From positions 5,075,286-5,139,285 of the forward strand of contig NC_060902.1 of NCBI RefSeq assembly GCF_014805685.1: 64,000 nucleotides of DNA, written 5' to 3'. Within the stretch, counting starts at the first letter, position 1, and the number at the start of each line of letters is the position of its first letter. The translations under genes were made by a program, and so were the position numbers. Positions 1 through 8,512 of this stretch are shown here, one piece after another. Below the pieces are notes generated by a model. That model saw nothing but the letters and a program-made list of their open reading frames with translations. It was not told where the DNA came from and did not search any database. This DNA is from Silurus meridionalis. Its lineage: Eukaryota > Chordata > Actinopteri > Siluriformes > Siluridae.

Positions 1-1037
1 ACGCATCAGTGCAGCTGAAAGATGATGTGATGTTTTGTCAGAAATAATAAAAGCATATGCTCGCCCTCGTTCTAGAAAGACAGCATGCAAATTATTAAGC
101 TGCTCGCTTTGATGACATGCAAATGCTTAATTAATGCCTAGTTGGTTTGGAGAATTTAGGGGCATTAATGGTTTAGGCAGTTAAATCCACAGTTGAAATG
201 ATTTTTTTTTTTTTTATCCAATCCATCATTTAATAATATCTGCTAGCACTGTGGTACTTGGTGACAAACTAGCCAATACTGAAAAATGTGGCGGCAAAGG
301 TTTTTAATAACATATACTGTATTTTTAGATTGAACATTAGCAACCCATAATGGAGGTTGACTGAACATGAAATGTATCAAAGACTAAACATTTAACTGCC
401 AATTTAAAATACACACATGTATAACTATAGTTGTGCACACATGCCTAAGGGCAAAATAGACAAGGTTCTGCAGCACATTTATCCCCTGTTTAAGGTCACT
501 GGACCAAAGCTTGATGAAAGCCTAATAAACATTACTTTATTCAGACTTTGGACTTCATGTGTGTCTGGATGGGTTTTTATTTTCCTTCCAAACCAAATAT
601 ATAGATTCACATGTAAGAAAAAAGAGCCTGATAAACCTGATGTTGGCAACTTAGACTTGCATTTTCCATTTGAATCCATATCTATAATCAGACTCAGAGT
701 CCATCATATTTATTTTCGTCTGACTGCTTGGGTAAGTGTGAACAAATAAACAATATGGACCCGACACTCAAATTGAACAACACACACCAATCAATACTAG
801 CATATCCATGCAACCACTCATGCAACCATCAGTGTCTGTATGGATAAATGGATACAGTAAATTAATTTATTACTGAAGATTTATTTCTGAAATGTTACAG
901 AAAAGTTGTACTTGTCTTCCAACATATCTGACCCAAGCACCTCAGAGTGTAAATCAGCTTTAAAAACTTTCCACATGGAGATTCCAAATAGGGCTGACGA
1001 TCCCAATCATCCCACAGCCATACAGTGTAGGGAGTCC

Positions 1038-1090
<53 letters not shown>

Positions 1091-1662
1091 CTCAAGCCAA
1101 ACATAGGGATGTGTGAGCTCACATAATTGAAAGCGGGCAGCTAGCGATTTACTCCGGGTGTATGATGCTGTGATAGAGAATGGGCAGCTGTTTGAAAATG
1201 CGGTAGTTTGTTGAAATGAAAGGGTCTCAGAAGAAGAGTGTGTTAACTGTTGTATTAAAATGGAAAACTGGCTGGTGGTGGCAACACATGCAAATTCTAA
1301 AGAAATATAATCAATTATAAAATATCTTTCAAAAATATTTCCCCCAATGGTGCCCTTTTCTTAACAATAGAATATGATGTCATTTAAATCTGTTTGATCT
1401 ACACTGTTGCTTTTGTTATAAGAGACTTAACAGTGGACAGAGGTCAAAAAAATTAAATTAAAGTAAGCAAATAAAAGTAAATTAAGCAGATTATAATACA
1501 TGTTTACAACAACAGGTTATTTGAGCTAATAAAAAGTTAACCCTTAAAAAAAATTACAATTACATACTCAGCACTTAATTTACCATACATGCTCCTATGA
1601 TAATGTCTTTTAAACTGAATGTGATCATTGACAAACATTGGAAATATTATGAAAGTGATTAC
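1..1662. other. dock3 intron (3'-most in window); candidate enhancer at 60-180
   Basis: No exon is seen on either strand. Two ATGCAAAT octamers (85-92 and 117-124) and a TTAATTAA core just after the second lie in a non-repetitive block at about 60-180. A T run sits at 201-214. Otherwise the stretch is AT-rich intron plus the CT microsatellite listed separately. Confidence 0.6.
1041..1088. repeat. (CT)n microsatellite
   Basis: About 24 uninterrupted CT units. It produces a Ser-Leu or Arg-Glu open frame on each strand that is not a gene. Confidence 0.95.
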
Positions 1663-1747
1663 CATTTTGTAGAGGTCAGAGACACTGATCTGATCTGCAT
1701 CCACCATTTCAAAGTCCTTCCTTGGTACGAGATCAAGGCCTAAGTGT
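1663..1747 (-). CDS. dock3: dock3 coding exon (DOCK N-terminal domain, continued)
   Basis: This is an 85-nt exon on the minus strand. The acceptor is TTTTAACAG, ending at 1748, and the donor GTAATC starts at 1662. The first base completes GA-A (Glu) from the exon at 12629-12777. It then encodes 28 residues starting HLGLDLVPRKDFEMV and ending SVSDLYKM, in phase 0 at the end. The DWGNE-HLGLDLVPRKDFE junction is a conserved landmark of DOCK3/DOCK4, and the residues favour DOCK3. It is the last dock3 exon in the window; the next one (expected to begin with His-Leu-Ser-Ser) is not visible in 1-1662. The reading frame runs on into the intron after Met, which makes a longer open frame that should not be mistaken for an extended exon. 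Confidence 0.96.
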
Positions 1748-2317
1748 CTGTTAAAAGAATGCAGATAAAAAAAAAAAAAAAGAGAGAGAGAGAGTTGTTG
1801 TAATGAAAAAGAGGCTGGAATAAAGAAATAGATCATAGAGTCAAGTTAAAAATAGCTGGTGTGAATGACTAAAATCTGACACGTTGTGGTGCTTTAATGC
1901 ATGCCAAGTAATGCTGTTCTTACCCACCGACCATCTGTCACACATTGTACAATGTTCAATGTGACAGTGGATTTCAGAGTATGCCAACTACACAATATAT
2001 CAAACTTTATATGAAACGAAGCTTTGTAGCTTTGTATTAACGTTGCATGTCTCAAAGTTTTTTCCATGGCCTGTGTGAATACAATTTTACATCTATATCA
2101 ATAAAACATGACATAAACATGACATAAAAATGTCATCACATTCCTACTTTCCTCATGAACCAACAGTCCTACAATGTAAAGGACAGACTTCACAGGTTTG
2201 GTGTCAAACTGAGGTTTTAGTTCCTGAGAAACATATAACCAAAAGTCCTACTAACTGTTAACTATCAGCTAACAGGTGATAACTTCAACAGTGATAAGAC
2301 CATAATAAATTAATATC
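1748..2317. other. intron, mostly unique; small hairpin at 1935-1967
   Basis: An A run followed by (GA)n sits at about 1767-1795, just upstream of the dock3 acceptor on the minus strand. At 1935-1967 arms CTGTCACACATTG and CAATGTGACAG can pair. Inside this is a perfect 14-bp palindrome, ACATTGTACAATGT (1942-1955), resembling two inverted SOX half-sites. Nothing else is recognised. Confidence 0.5.
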
Positions 2318-2520
2318 TGGTTTGGCCCAGATGAGGATAAGTTCCCTTTTATTAAATCTGGTTCCTATAAAGATTTCTTCCTCATAACGTCTCAGGTTTT
2401 CCTTGCTACCATCACCTCTAGTTTGCTCATTAAGATAAACGTTTATTTATTTATCTATTGAAATCAATTTTATTTAAAATTTCTCCTTTGTTTGGGTGGT
2501 TCCATGAAATTCTGTTTTAA
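2318..2520 (+). repeat. Family A dispersed repeat, 5' part (split by a Tc1-like element)
   Basis: I use 'family A' for a repeat seen at least seven times here. Its landmarks, in order, are GATGAGGATGGGTTCCC, TCTTCCTCAT, CTCAGGGAGTTTTTCC, TGGCTTGCTCAT, AAAGCTGCTTTGAGACAATG and a tail CTATACAAATAAA followed by (GAATT)n or (GACTT)n. This copy carries the first half. The second half resumes at 3906, after the Tc1-like element. The limit near 2450-2520 is uncertain. Confidence 0.7.
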
Positions 2521-3903
2521 GTATTAAGTTAATACTTTGTAGCGCCACCTTTTGCTGCGATTACAGCTGTAAGTCGCTTGGGGTATGTCTCTACCAGTTT
2601 TGCACATCAAGAGATTGAAATTTTTGCCCATTTTTCCTTGCAAAACAGCTTGAGCTCAGTGAGGTTGGATGGAGAGCATTTGTGAACAGCAGTTTTCAGT
2701 TCTTTCCACAGATTCTCGATTGGATTCAGGTCTGGACTTTGACTTGGCCATTCCAACACCTAGATATGTTTATTTGTGAACCATTCCATTGTAGATTTTG
2801 CTTTATGTTTTGGATCATTGTCTTGTTGGAAGACAAATCTCCATCCCAGTCTCAGGTCTTTTGCAGACTCCATCAGGTTTTCCTCCAGAATGGTCCTGTA
2901 TTTGGCTCCATCCATCTTCCCATCAATTTTAACCATCTTCCCTGTCCCTGCTGAAGAAAAGCAGGCCCAAACTATGATGCTGCCACCACCATGTTTGACA
3001 GTGGGGATGGTGTGTTCAGGGTGATGAGCTGTGTTGCTTTTACGCCAAACATAACGTTTTGCATTGTTGCCAAAAAGTTAGATTTTGGTTTCATCTGACC
3101 AGAGCACCTTCTTCCACATGTTTGGTGAGTCTCCCAGATGGCTTGTGGCAAACTTTAAACGACACTTTTTATGGATATCTTTAAGAAATGGCTTTCTCTT
3201 GCCACTCTTCCATAAAGGCCAGATTTGTGCAGTATACGACTGATTGTTGTCCTATGGACAGAGTCTCCCACCTCAGCTGTAGATCTCTGCAGTTCATCCA
3301 GAGTGATCATGGGCCTCTTTTTAAAAGTTTAGAGGGACGGCCAGGTCTTGGTAGATTTGCAGTGGTCTGATACTCCTTCCATTTCAATATTATCGCTTGC
3401 ACAGTGCTCCTTGGGATGTTTAAAGCTTGGGAAATCTTTTTTATCCAAATCCGGCTTTAAACTTCTCCACAACAGTATCTCGGACCTGCCTGGTGTGTTC
3501 CTTGTTCTTCATGATGCTCTCTGCGCTTTAAACGGACCTCTGAGACTATCACAGTGCAGGTGCATTTATACAGAGACTTGATTACACACAGGTGGATTCT
3601 ATTTATCATCATTAGTCATTTAGGTCAACATTGGATCATTCAGAGATCCTCACTGAACTTCTGGAGAGAGTTTGCTGCACTGAAAGTAAAGGGGCTGAAT
3701 AATTTTGCACGCCCAATTTTTCAGTTTTTTATTTGTTAAAAAAGTTTGAAATATCCAATAAATTTAGTCCCACTTCATGATTGTGTCCCACTTGTTGTTG
3801 ATTCTTCACAAAAAATTACAGTTTCATATCTTTATGTTTGAAGGATGAAATGTGGCAAAAGTTCGCAAAGTTCAAGGGGGCCGAATACTTTCGCAAGGCA
3901 CTG
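2521..3903 (-). mobile_element. Tc1-like transposon, left end lost, inactivated
   Basis: The right terminal inverted repeat ends ACTTTCGCAAGGCACTG at 3903, followed by the TA target dinucleotide (3904-3905). A subterminal copy of the GGGGCTGAATAATTTTGC landmark lies near 3690-3710. The matching left end is missing, so the copy is truncated near 2521. The body contains a transposase pseudogene on the minus strand. The element sits inside a family A repeat, showing it inserted later. Confidence 0.88.
2529..3512 (-). pseudogene. Tc1-like transposase pseudogene
   Basis: Reading from ATG (3512-3510) the minus strand begins MKNKEHTRQVRDTVVEKF, the N-terminal helix-turn-helix of Tc1-family transposases that binds the inverted repeats. 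It ends GGATKY then a stop (2529-2531), the usual C terminus of this family. It is dead: a stop interrupts the KAGFG region, several frameshifts follow, and an internal deletion near 3310-3320 removes part of the DNA-binding/linker region. A full-length member would be about 340 residues with a DDE catalytic triad. The open frames seen on the plus strand here (for example 2682-2954) are antisense shadows. Confidence 0.88.
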
Positions 3904-3905
3904 TA

Positions 3906-4010
3906 TTTACTTTTAATCACCACATTATCTGTGTAAAGCTGCTTTGAGACAATGTTCATTGTTAAAAGTGCTATACAAATAAAAATGAATTGAATTGAAT
4001 TGAATTGACA
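3906..4010 (+). repeat. Family A dispersed repeat, 3' part
   Basis: It carries the AAGCTGCTTTGAGACAATG landmark, the CTATACAAATAAA motif and a (GAATT)n tail. It continues the copy that starts at 2318; the Tc1-like element separates the two halves. Confidence 0.8.
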
Positions 4011-4052
4011 AATTTCCACTGTTAAACGTGCAATACTGTTCAAATAAAATTG

Positions 4053-4385
4053 AATAAGCTGGTTTGAGTATTTCAGAAACTAATAATCTTCCAATATTTT
4101 CATACACAATGGTCTCCAGAGCGTTCCCAGAATGGTGGAAAAAAACAACAAAAATTCAGTGAGAGACTTCACTGTGGGTGGAAATACTTTATAGTAAAAG
4201 AGAGCTGAGGAAAACATCAAACCTTGAGGTGGATGGGCTACAACAGCAACAACTTTGGGTTCCATTTCTGTCAGGAATCTGAGCCTTTAATGAGTAGACT
4301 CACCCAAACTGGACTGCTGAAGATTTTAAAATATATATATCAACTGGTCTTTCTGCGGTCATCATCTGTCCAGTTTCTGTGAATC
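4053..4385 (+). mobile_element. Tc1-like transposon fragment (family B), plus orientation
   Basis: The fragment contains degraded transposase-coding DNA. GGTTTGAGTATTTCAGAAAC is followed by the region that in intact copies encodes a TLRRMGYNSRR-like segment (near 4200-4260) and then the Q-NW-VEDWK segment (near 4300-4330). Stops and indels are frequent. Recognition rests on remembered teleost copies. Confidence 0.6.
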
Positions 4386-4439
4386 TTTTCCCACAACAGC
4401 TAAAAATGTATATTCTTGATTGACATGAGTGGAACACTT

Positions 4440-5130
4440 ATAGCTCTTTTACCTGATCCACCACAATCTTTGAAGTATTGTGCATTCTGAGATACTTTTC
4501 ACCTCAGTGTGGGTAAAGATGAGAAAACGACACGTCAGCATTCAGAGAGGAGGTGGAAAAGTTAACAGCCTGCAAATTATGTGTTGAGGACAACTTACTT
4601 TAGTTCTTAGCTCTGTGTTCTGTTATGTAGCTCTATGTTGTGTGATGTAGCTCTACCAGGGTTTCTGGAGAAACGTCTCATTTCACTGTGTCAGTTATAT
4701 ATGGTTGAGATGACAATAAAAGCTTCTTGACTGGACTTGAGGTGATTATTTGAGTTACTATAGGCTTCTTGTCAGCTTACACCAATCTGGCCATTCTACT
4801 CTGATCTCTCCTATAAACAAGATGCTCCTTCTGCTCAGTCACTGTTTTTTTTTTTTTTTGTCATTCTTTGCACCATTGTGTGTAACCTCTAGAGACTGTG
4901 AGAAATTCCATGGCAATCAGAAGTTTTATAAATTACTCCAGCCCATCTGGAACCAACAATCATGTCACAGTTAAAGTCAGAGATAACACTTTCTCCATAC
5001 TGATGTTTGATGTGAATAACACCTAAAGCTCTTGACCTGTATCTGGATGATTTGAAGCATCGTGCTGCCGTCACATGAGGTCTGACTGGATAAGTGCATG
5101 AATAAGTTGGTGTATAAACACACACGATGA
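4440..5130 (-). mobile_element. Tc1-like transposon fragment (family B), minus orientation
   Basis: The order is reversed relative to 4053-4385: GTGCATTCTGAGATAC near 4480, TATTTGAGTTACTATAGGC near 4750, CCATCTGGAACCAACAATC near 4945 and CTCTTGACCTGTATCTGG near 5030. It is interrupted by a LINE-type 3' tail at about 4590-4740. The two opposed fragments are either two insertions or a rearranged copy. Confidence 0.6.
4590..4740 (+). repeat. non-LTR 3' tail-like segment
   Basis: It contains TTTCACTGTGTCAGTTATAT and ends GACAATAAAAGCTTCTTGAC, the same end signature as the LINE remnant at 57700-58275. It interrupts the family B fragment. Confidence 0.5.
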
Positions 5131-5599
5131 ACAAATTACAATTAATATGAAGAAAATAGTGAATTTATTTTGTTTGGTGTGAAATGGCTGATTAAATAGA
5201 TGCAATTACTAAATAGGGTGATGAGCCTCATTGAGCACTTTAAGGTGCTCCAGAAATAAATAAATAAAAACATGATTATGACTGCAGGGAAATGAGGGCA
5301 CACTGACACTCGATGGCACAACATGCCAAAGTGAAGAAAATATTTACTAAAACTATATCTCTTCGCAAAATAAGGCTGGTATTAGCAGTTACAAACAAGT
5401 GTGGATTTATATACTACTTCGAGTGCCTGGGTGACAGAATATAGAAATCATTAAGCTGTTAACCAGAAGAGTTTTCTTTTATTATCTTCTTAGGTCATCA
5501 CTAAACGTCTCTGTGTTCCTTACTATTGCTAAAGTCTGTCTCCTGGAGAAGAATCTAGCAACACATTTTTATACAGTTTTTCTTTTTATACAGACTTCT
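5131..5599. other. intron, nothing recognised
   Basis: AT-rich unique-looking sequence without a recognised exon or repeat. Confidence 0.5.
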
Positions 5600-5844
5600 A
5601 TGTTCACTGGTGGTCTAGTGGTTAGGATGTGGCGCTCTCAACGCTGCGGCCCGGGTTCGATCCCCGGTCAGGAAACCAACCCCAGCTATTAGGGTTGCAC
5701 AAGCCTTAGTGCTGGTCCCAAGCCCGGATAAATGGGAGGGTTGCATTAGGAAGGGCATCCAGCGTAAAAACATGTGCCAAATCAAACATGCGGATGGTCC
5801 GCTGTGGCAACCCTAATGGGAGAAGCCGAAAGAAAGGTTTTTTT
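5600..5844 (+). mobile_element. tRNA-Glu-derived SINE
   Basis: The head resembles tRNA-Glu with pol III A box TGGTCTAGTGG (5611-5621) and B box GGTTCGATCCC (5654-5664). A body follows with the landmarks GGAAGGGCATCCAGCGTAAA and TGTGCCAAATCAAACATG, ending CCTAATGGGAGAAGCCGAAA. An imperfect target-site duplication flanks it: TCTTTTTATACAGACTTCT (5581-5599) and ACTTTTATACAGATTTCT (5845-5862). It has no protein-coding capacity; it would depend on a partner LINE. Confidence 0.92.
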
Positions 5845-5862
5845 ACTTTTATACAGATTTCT

Positions 5863-6635
5863 GCGGGGGGGGGGGTTCAAACTCAACACATCTGGGTTCA
5901 CAACATTTTCCAACTGAGTACCACCATTCACTGGAACAGAACTGACTTTCTGTAAACAAGTTGTTTACCCACAACACAAACATTTAAAGAAATCAAAAGG
6001 AAAAGCTATCCATTTTAGTCAAATTGAGAGAGAAACGATTAAGAAGGTTTGGTCATGTGCAGAGCTGGGACATGGGGTATATCGCTAGGAGAATGCTGAG
6101 GATTGAGCTGGCAGGCAGGTGGAAAAGAGGAAGGCCAAGAAGAAGGTTTATGGATGTCGTGAGGAGAGGACATGCAAGTGAATGGTTTAGACAACAGATG
6201 TAGAGGACAGGGTGGAATAGAGAAAGATGATCAGCTGTGGTGACTAACCTAACCCTAATGGGAGCAGCCAAAAGGAAAAGAACTTAGTGATAAGCTATGC
6301 CATACTAAGTTACTTTATCTGTTTCTTTTATTTGTGTTTGTTTCCTGTTCAATGGTGTGTTGTTTGTATCATTAAAAGCTAATCGTTTAAGCCATTTTGA
6401 ACCCTTTTTTTCACACAGGAGTGTACACCACACAAACCTGTGGTTCTGATCATAGCCACTGTTTCAGAAAATTAATCACCATCTTCTGACCAATCAGATA
6501 TGAGATTTGATTGTGTGGTGCTATAAAATTATATTCATAATGACTGTGAAACCCAAGAAACTGGTCATGTGGTAGGAGTTCTATACATAATATATTCAAC
6601 ATGTAATTTCACTTAGCACAATCTGTACCAATCTA
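5863..6635. other. intron around the LINE tail
   Basis: A run of G bases occurs at about 5865-5874. Outside the LINE segment (6022-6282) nothing is recognised. Confidence 0.5.
6022..6282 (+). mobile_element. LINE 3' end (RTE-type), 5'-truncated
   Basis: The plus strand translates near 6025-6160 as LRRFGHVQSWDMGYIARRM and then GRWKRGRPRRRFMDVVRRG, the C-terminal tail of an RTE-like reverse transcriptase polyprotein. The 3' end is CCCTAATGGGAGCAGCC, as in the LINE at 45522-46294 and the SINE tails. No RT catalytic core remains. Confidence 0.75.
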
Positions 6636-7219
6636 CCATAATTTCCGGACTATTAAACGCACCCAAATATAAGCCGCAGCCACTGAATTTGACAAAGATT
6701 TTTATTTTGAACATAAATACGCCGCACCTGTCTATAAGCCGCAGGTGCCTACATTGAAAACGAATAAACTTTACACAGGCTTTAACGAAAGACAGGGTCT
6801 GTTACACAGCTTGTATCACCATCGGTAAATCTTTTCTCCCGATGCCGTGCAGCTCAGAACACAGGTGAAGTGTTTTTTCATGCCCGGTTGTTTTCAGCGT
6901 GACGAATGATTCGCATTTCCTGTTGACAGTCCGAGTGAGCGGCAGGTCAAACGTCAGAGGAACATCATCCATATTTATGATGTGGTACGGCCCGATTCAG
7001 TGGGAGCGCATCAGATTTAATATAAAGAGTTTCATTGGTTCACCTGAACCCTTCCGGCAATTTCATTGGTCTAATGTAATGGAGTTTAGTTTTTTGGCTT
7101 TGAAGTTTGTGAAACCGGGAAAAACCCAGGAAAAATCCATAAATTAGCCGCTTCGTTGTTTAAGCCGCGGGGTTCAAAGCGTGGGAAAAAAGTAGCGGCT
7201 TATTGTCCGGAAAATACGG
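6636..7219 (-). mobile_element. Tigger/pogo-like MITE with transposase relic (copy 1)
   Basis: The termini are CCATAATTTCCGGACTAT at the left and, reverse-complemented, CCGTATTTTCCGGACAATA at the right. Both are flanked by TA (6634-6635 and 7220-7221), as expected for the Tc1/mariner/pogo superfamily. Subterminal ATAAGCCGC motifs repeat at both ends. The 584-bp element is non-autonomous, but its centre keeps a translatable transposase fragment on the minus strand (listed separately). A second, longer copy is at 41469-42247. Confidence 0.88.
6841..6987 (-). pseudogene. Tigger/pogo-like transposase fragment
   Basis: The minus strand is open for 49 codons, beginning YHIINMDDVPLTFDLPL and continuing to VTLKTTGHEKTLHLC. 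In Tigger/pogo transposases the N-MD-E-PLTFD segment holds the first catalytic aspartate of the DDE triad, followed by the KTTGHEK block. Both landmarks are intact here. The rest of the transposase is absent, so this is a relic; it explains why the MITE can be assigned to the pogo group. Confidence 0.8.
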
Positions 7220-7221
7220 TA

Positions 7222-8395
7222 CATAAGCATTTGTAAATGTCTGTAAATAAGTTATAAACACATTTTGCCATATATTTAAAACCTTATGTAGTGATTCTGT
7301 CTACTTTCCGTGTGATATATATGTATTGCATTATAAAATTAGACTTTTATATTTCTTTCAAACAGTAATTTTGCTAAATGACAGAGGAAATGCCAGTGAA
7401 TGTTTTGATGCATAATTGTGGGCCCACACACAGGTGGTCATTTTGAGGCAGTTTAGTGTAACTTGCTCAGGAAGAGCTTTCATTTTTGTCCTTCAGGTGT
7501 CTGAATAAATGTCAACTCAGTAAATGTCAGAGACTCCTTCTCATTTTATCCAATTTACTCAATTATCTGTTAGCATAGCCAGCACTGGAACTTGTGACAA
7601 TATTCTGCTGACAGTGTAATGGCTTAAAAGTGCATTACTGAGAACAACCTTGAAAAAAAACAAAATGGCCTCCATAATTGCTGACACAGTTGTTGACACA
7701 CGTTGACTTTCATAGTACTGATCATTCTAGAGGCAAATCTGTATATCATCATATCATTATACTGTATATAACATTATACTTTTACCACTATAGTTCTGGC
7801 TCTATAAGATTTGAGCTCAAAACTTGAATCCATTAAGAGACCATTTAATTTGTCTGGACTAATCACTAGCATATTACTATTTAATTTCTCAAACCCATGG
7901 CTTATTCATTTATTCATTTAAAAACACATTATTCAGTAACTACTATCAATTATTCAGGAAGTCCTAAAACTAAAAGGAAGCGTGTGCCGTTATGAACATG
8001 AAAAATGCTAATCTGGACCCCTTAATGGGTCCTGGGACTTTAGGAGGTTAATAGTATTTTGTCGAAATGATAATCAGTAATGAATGAGAGAACAGACATT
8101 TTCCTACTGACAGAAGCTAAAATGACACAAGTCAGAAGGTGAAAGACTTGGAAGCACAACAAAGTTCCCTTGTTTGACAGTAATTGAGGGATATTAGCAT
8201 TTATCCAAATTTCCACTAGAAAAGGGGGCCAGGAATAAATCTACCTCTCTATCTCCAGCTGAGTACGAGCTCAGGAGGCTGTGCTCAATCTCCCATTGGC
8301 ACCAGGCCATAGCGTTCATTTAAACTCTAGATATGCTTGATTTTCTAAATGGTTTTATGAAGTGGATGAATGAATTGGTTTTGGATTTGTACTGA
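7222..8395. other. intron, mostly unique; candidate conserved block about 8165-8340
   Basis: No exon is recognised. A non-repetitive stretch at 8165-8340, with ACAGTAATTGAGGGATATTA and CCCATTGGCACCAGGCC, looks more complex than its flanks. Confidence 0.45.
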
Positions 8396-8512
8396 GGGAA
8401 AAGAAAAGAAAAGAAAAGAAAAGAAAAGAAAAGAAAAGAAAAGAAAAGAAAAGAAAAGAAAAGCACAATGACTATGCAGTCATTGTGCATTTCTTTTCTT
8501 TTCTTTTCTTTT
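8396..8512. repeat. (AAAAG)n / hairpin / (CTTTT)n inverted structure
   Basis: About 13 AAAAG units are followed by a perfect 11-bp inverted repeat (GCACAATGACT, loop ATGC, AGTCATTGTGC), then at least four CTTTT units on the same strand. The whole can fold into a long stem because the two pentamer arrays are complementary. Confidence 0.9.

Noticed and set aside
895..1122. Open frames across the CT array (Arg-Glu or Ser-Leu runs)
   Set aside because: They are produced by the dinucleotide repeat; the same holds at 35686-35886 and 36943-37316.
1537..1662. Extension of the last dock3 exon beyond Lys-Met
   Set aside because: The frame continues into the intron after a canonical GTAATC donor; DOCK3 is expected to splice here.
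2682..2954. 90-codon plus-strand frame
   Set aside because: Antisense to the Tc1-like transposase pseudogene.
5602..5680. tRNA-Glu gene
   Set aside because: The tRNA-like heads at 5602, 15600-15660, 38108 and 61190 are fused to SINE bodies and carry changes in the acceptor and anticodon arms.
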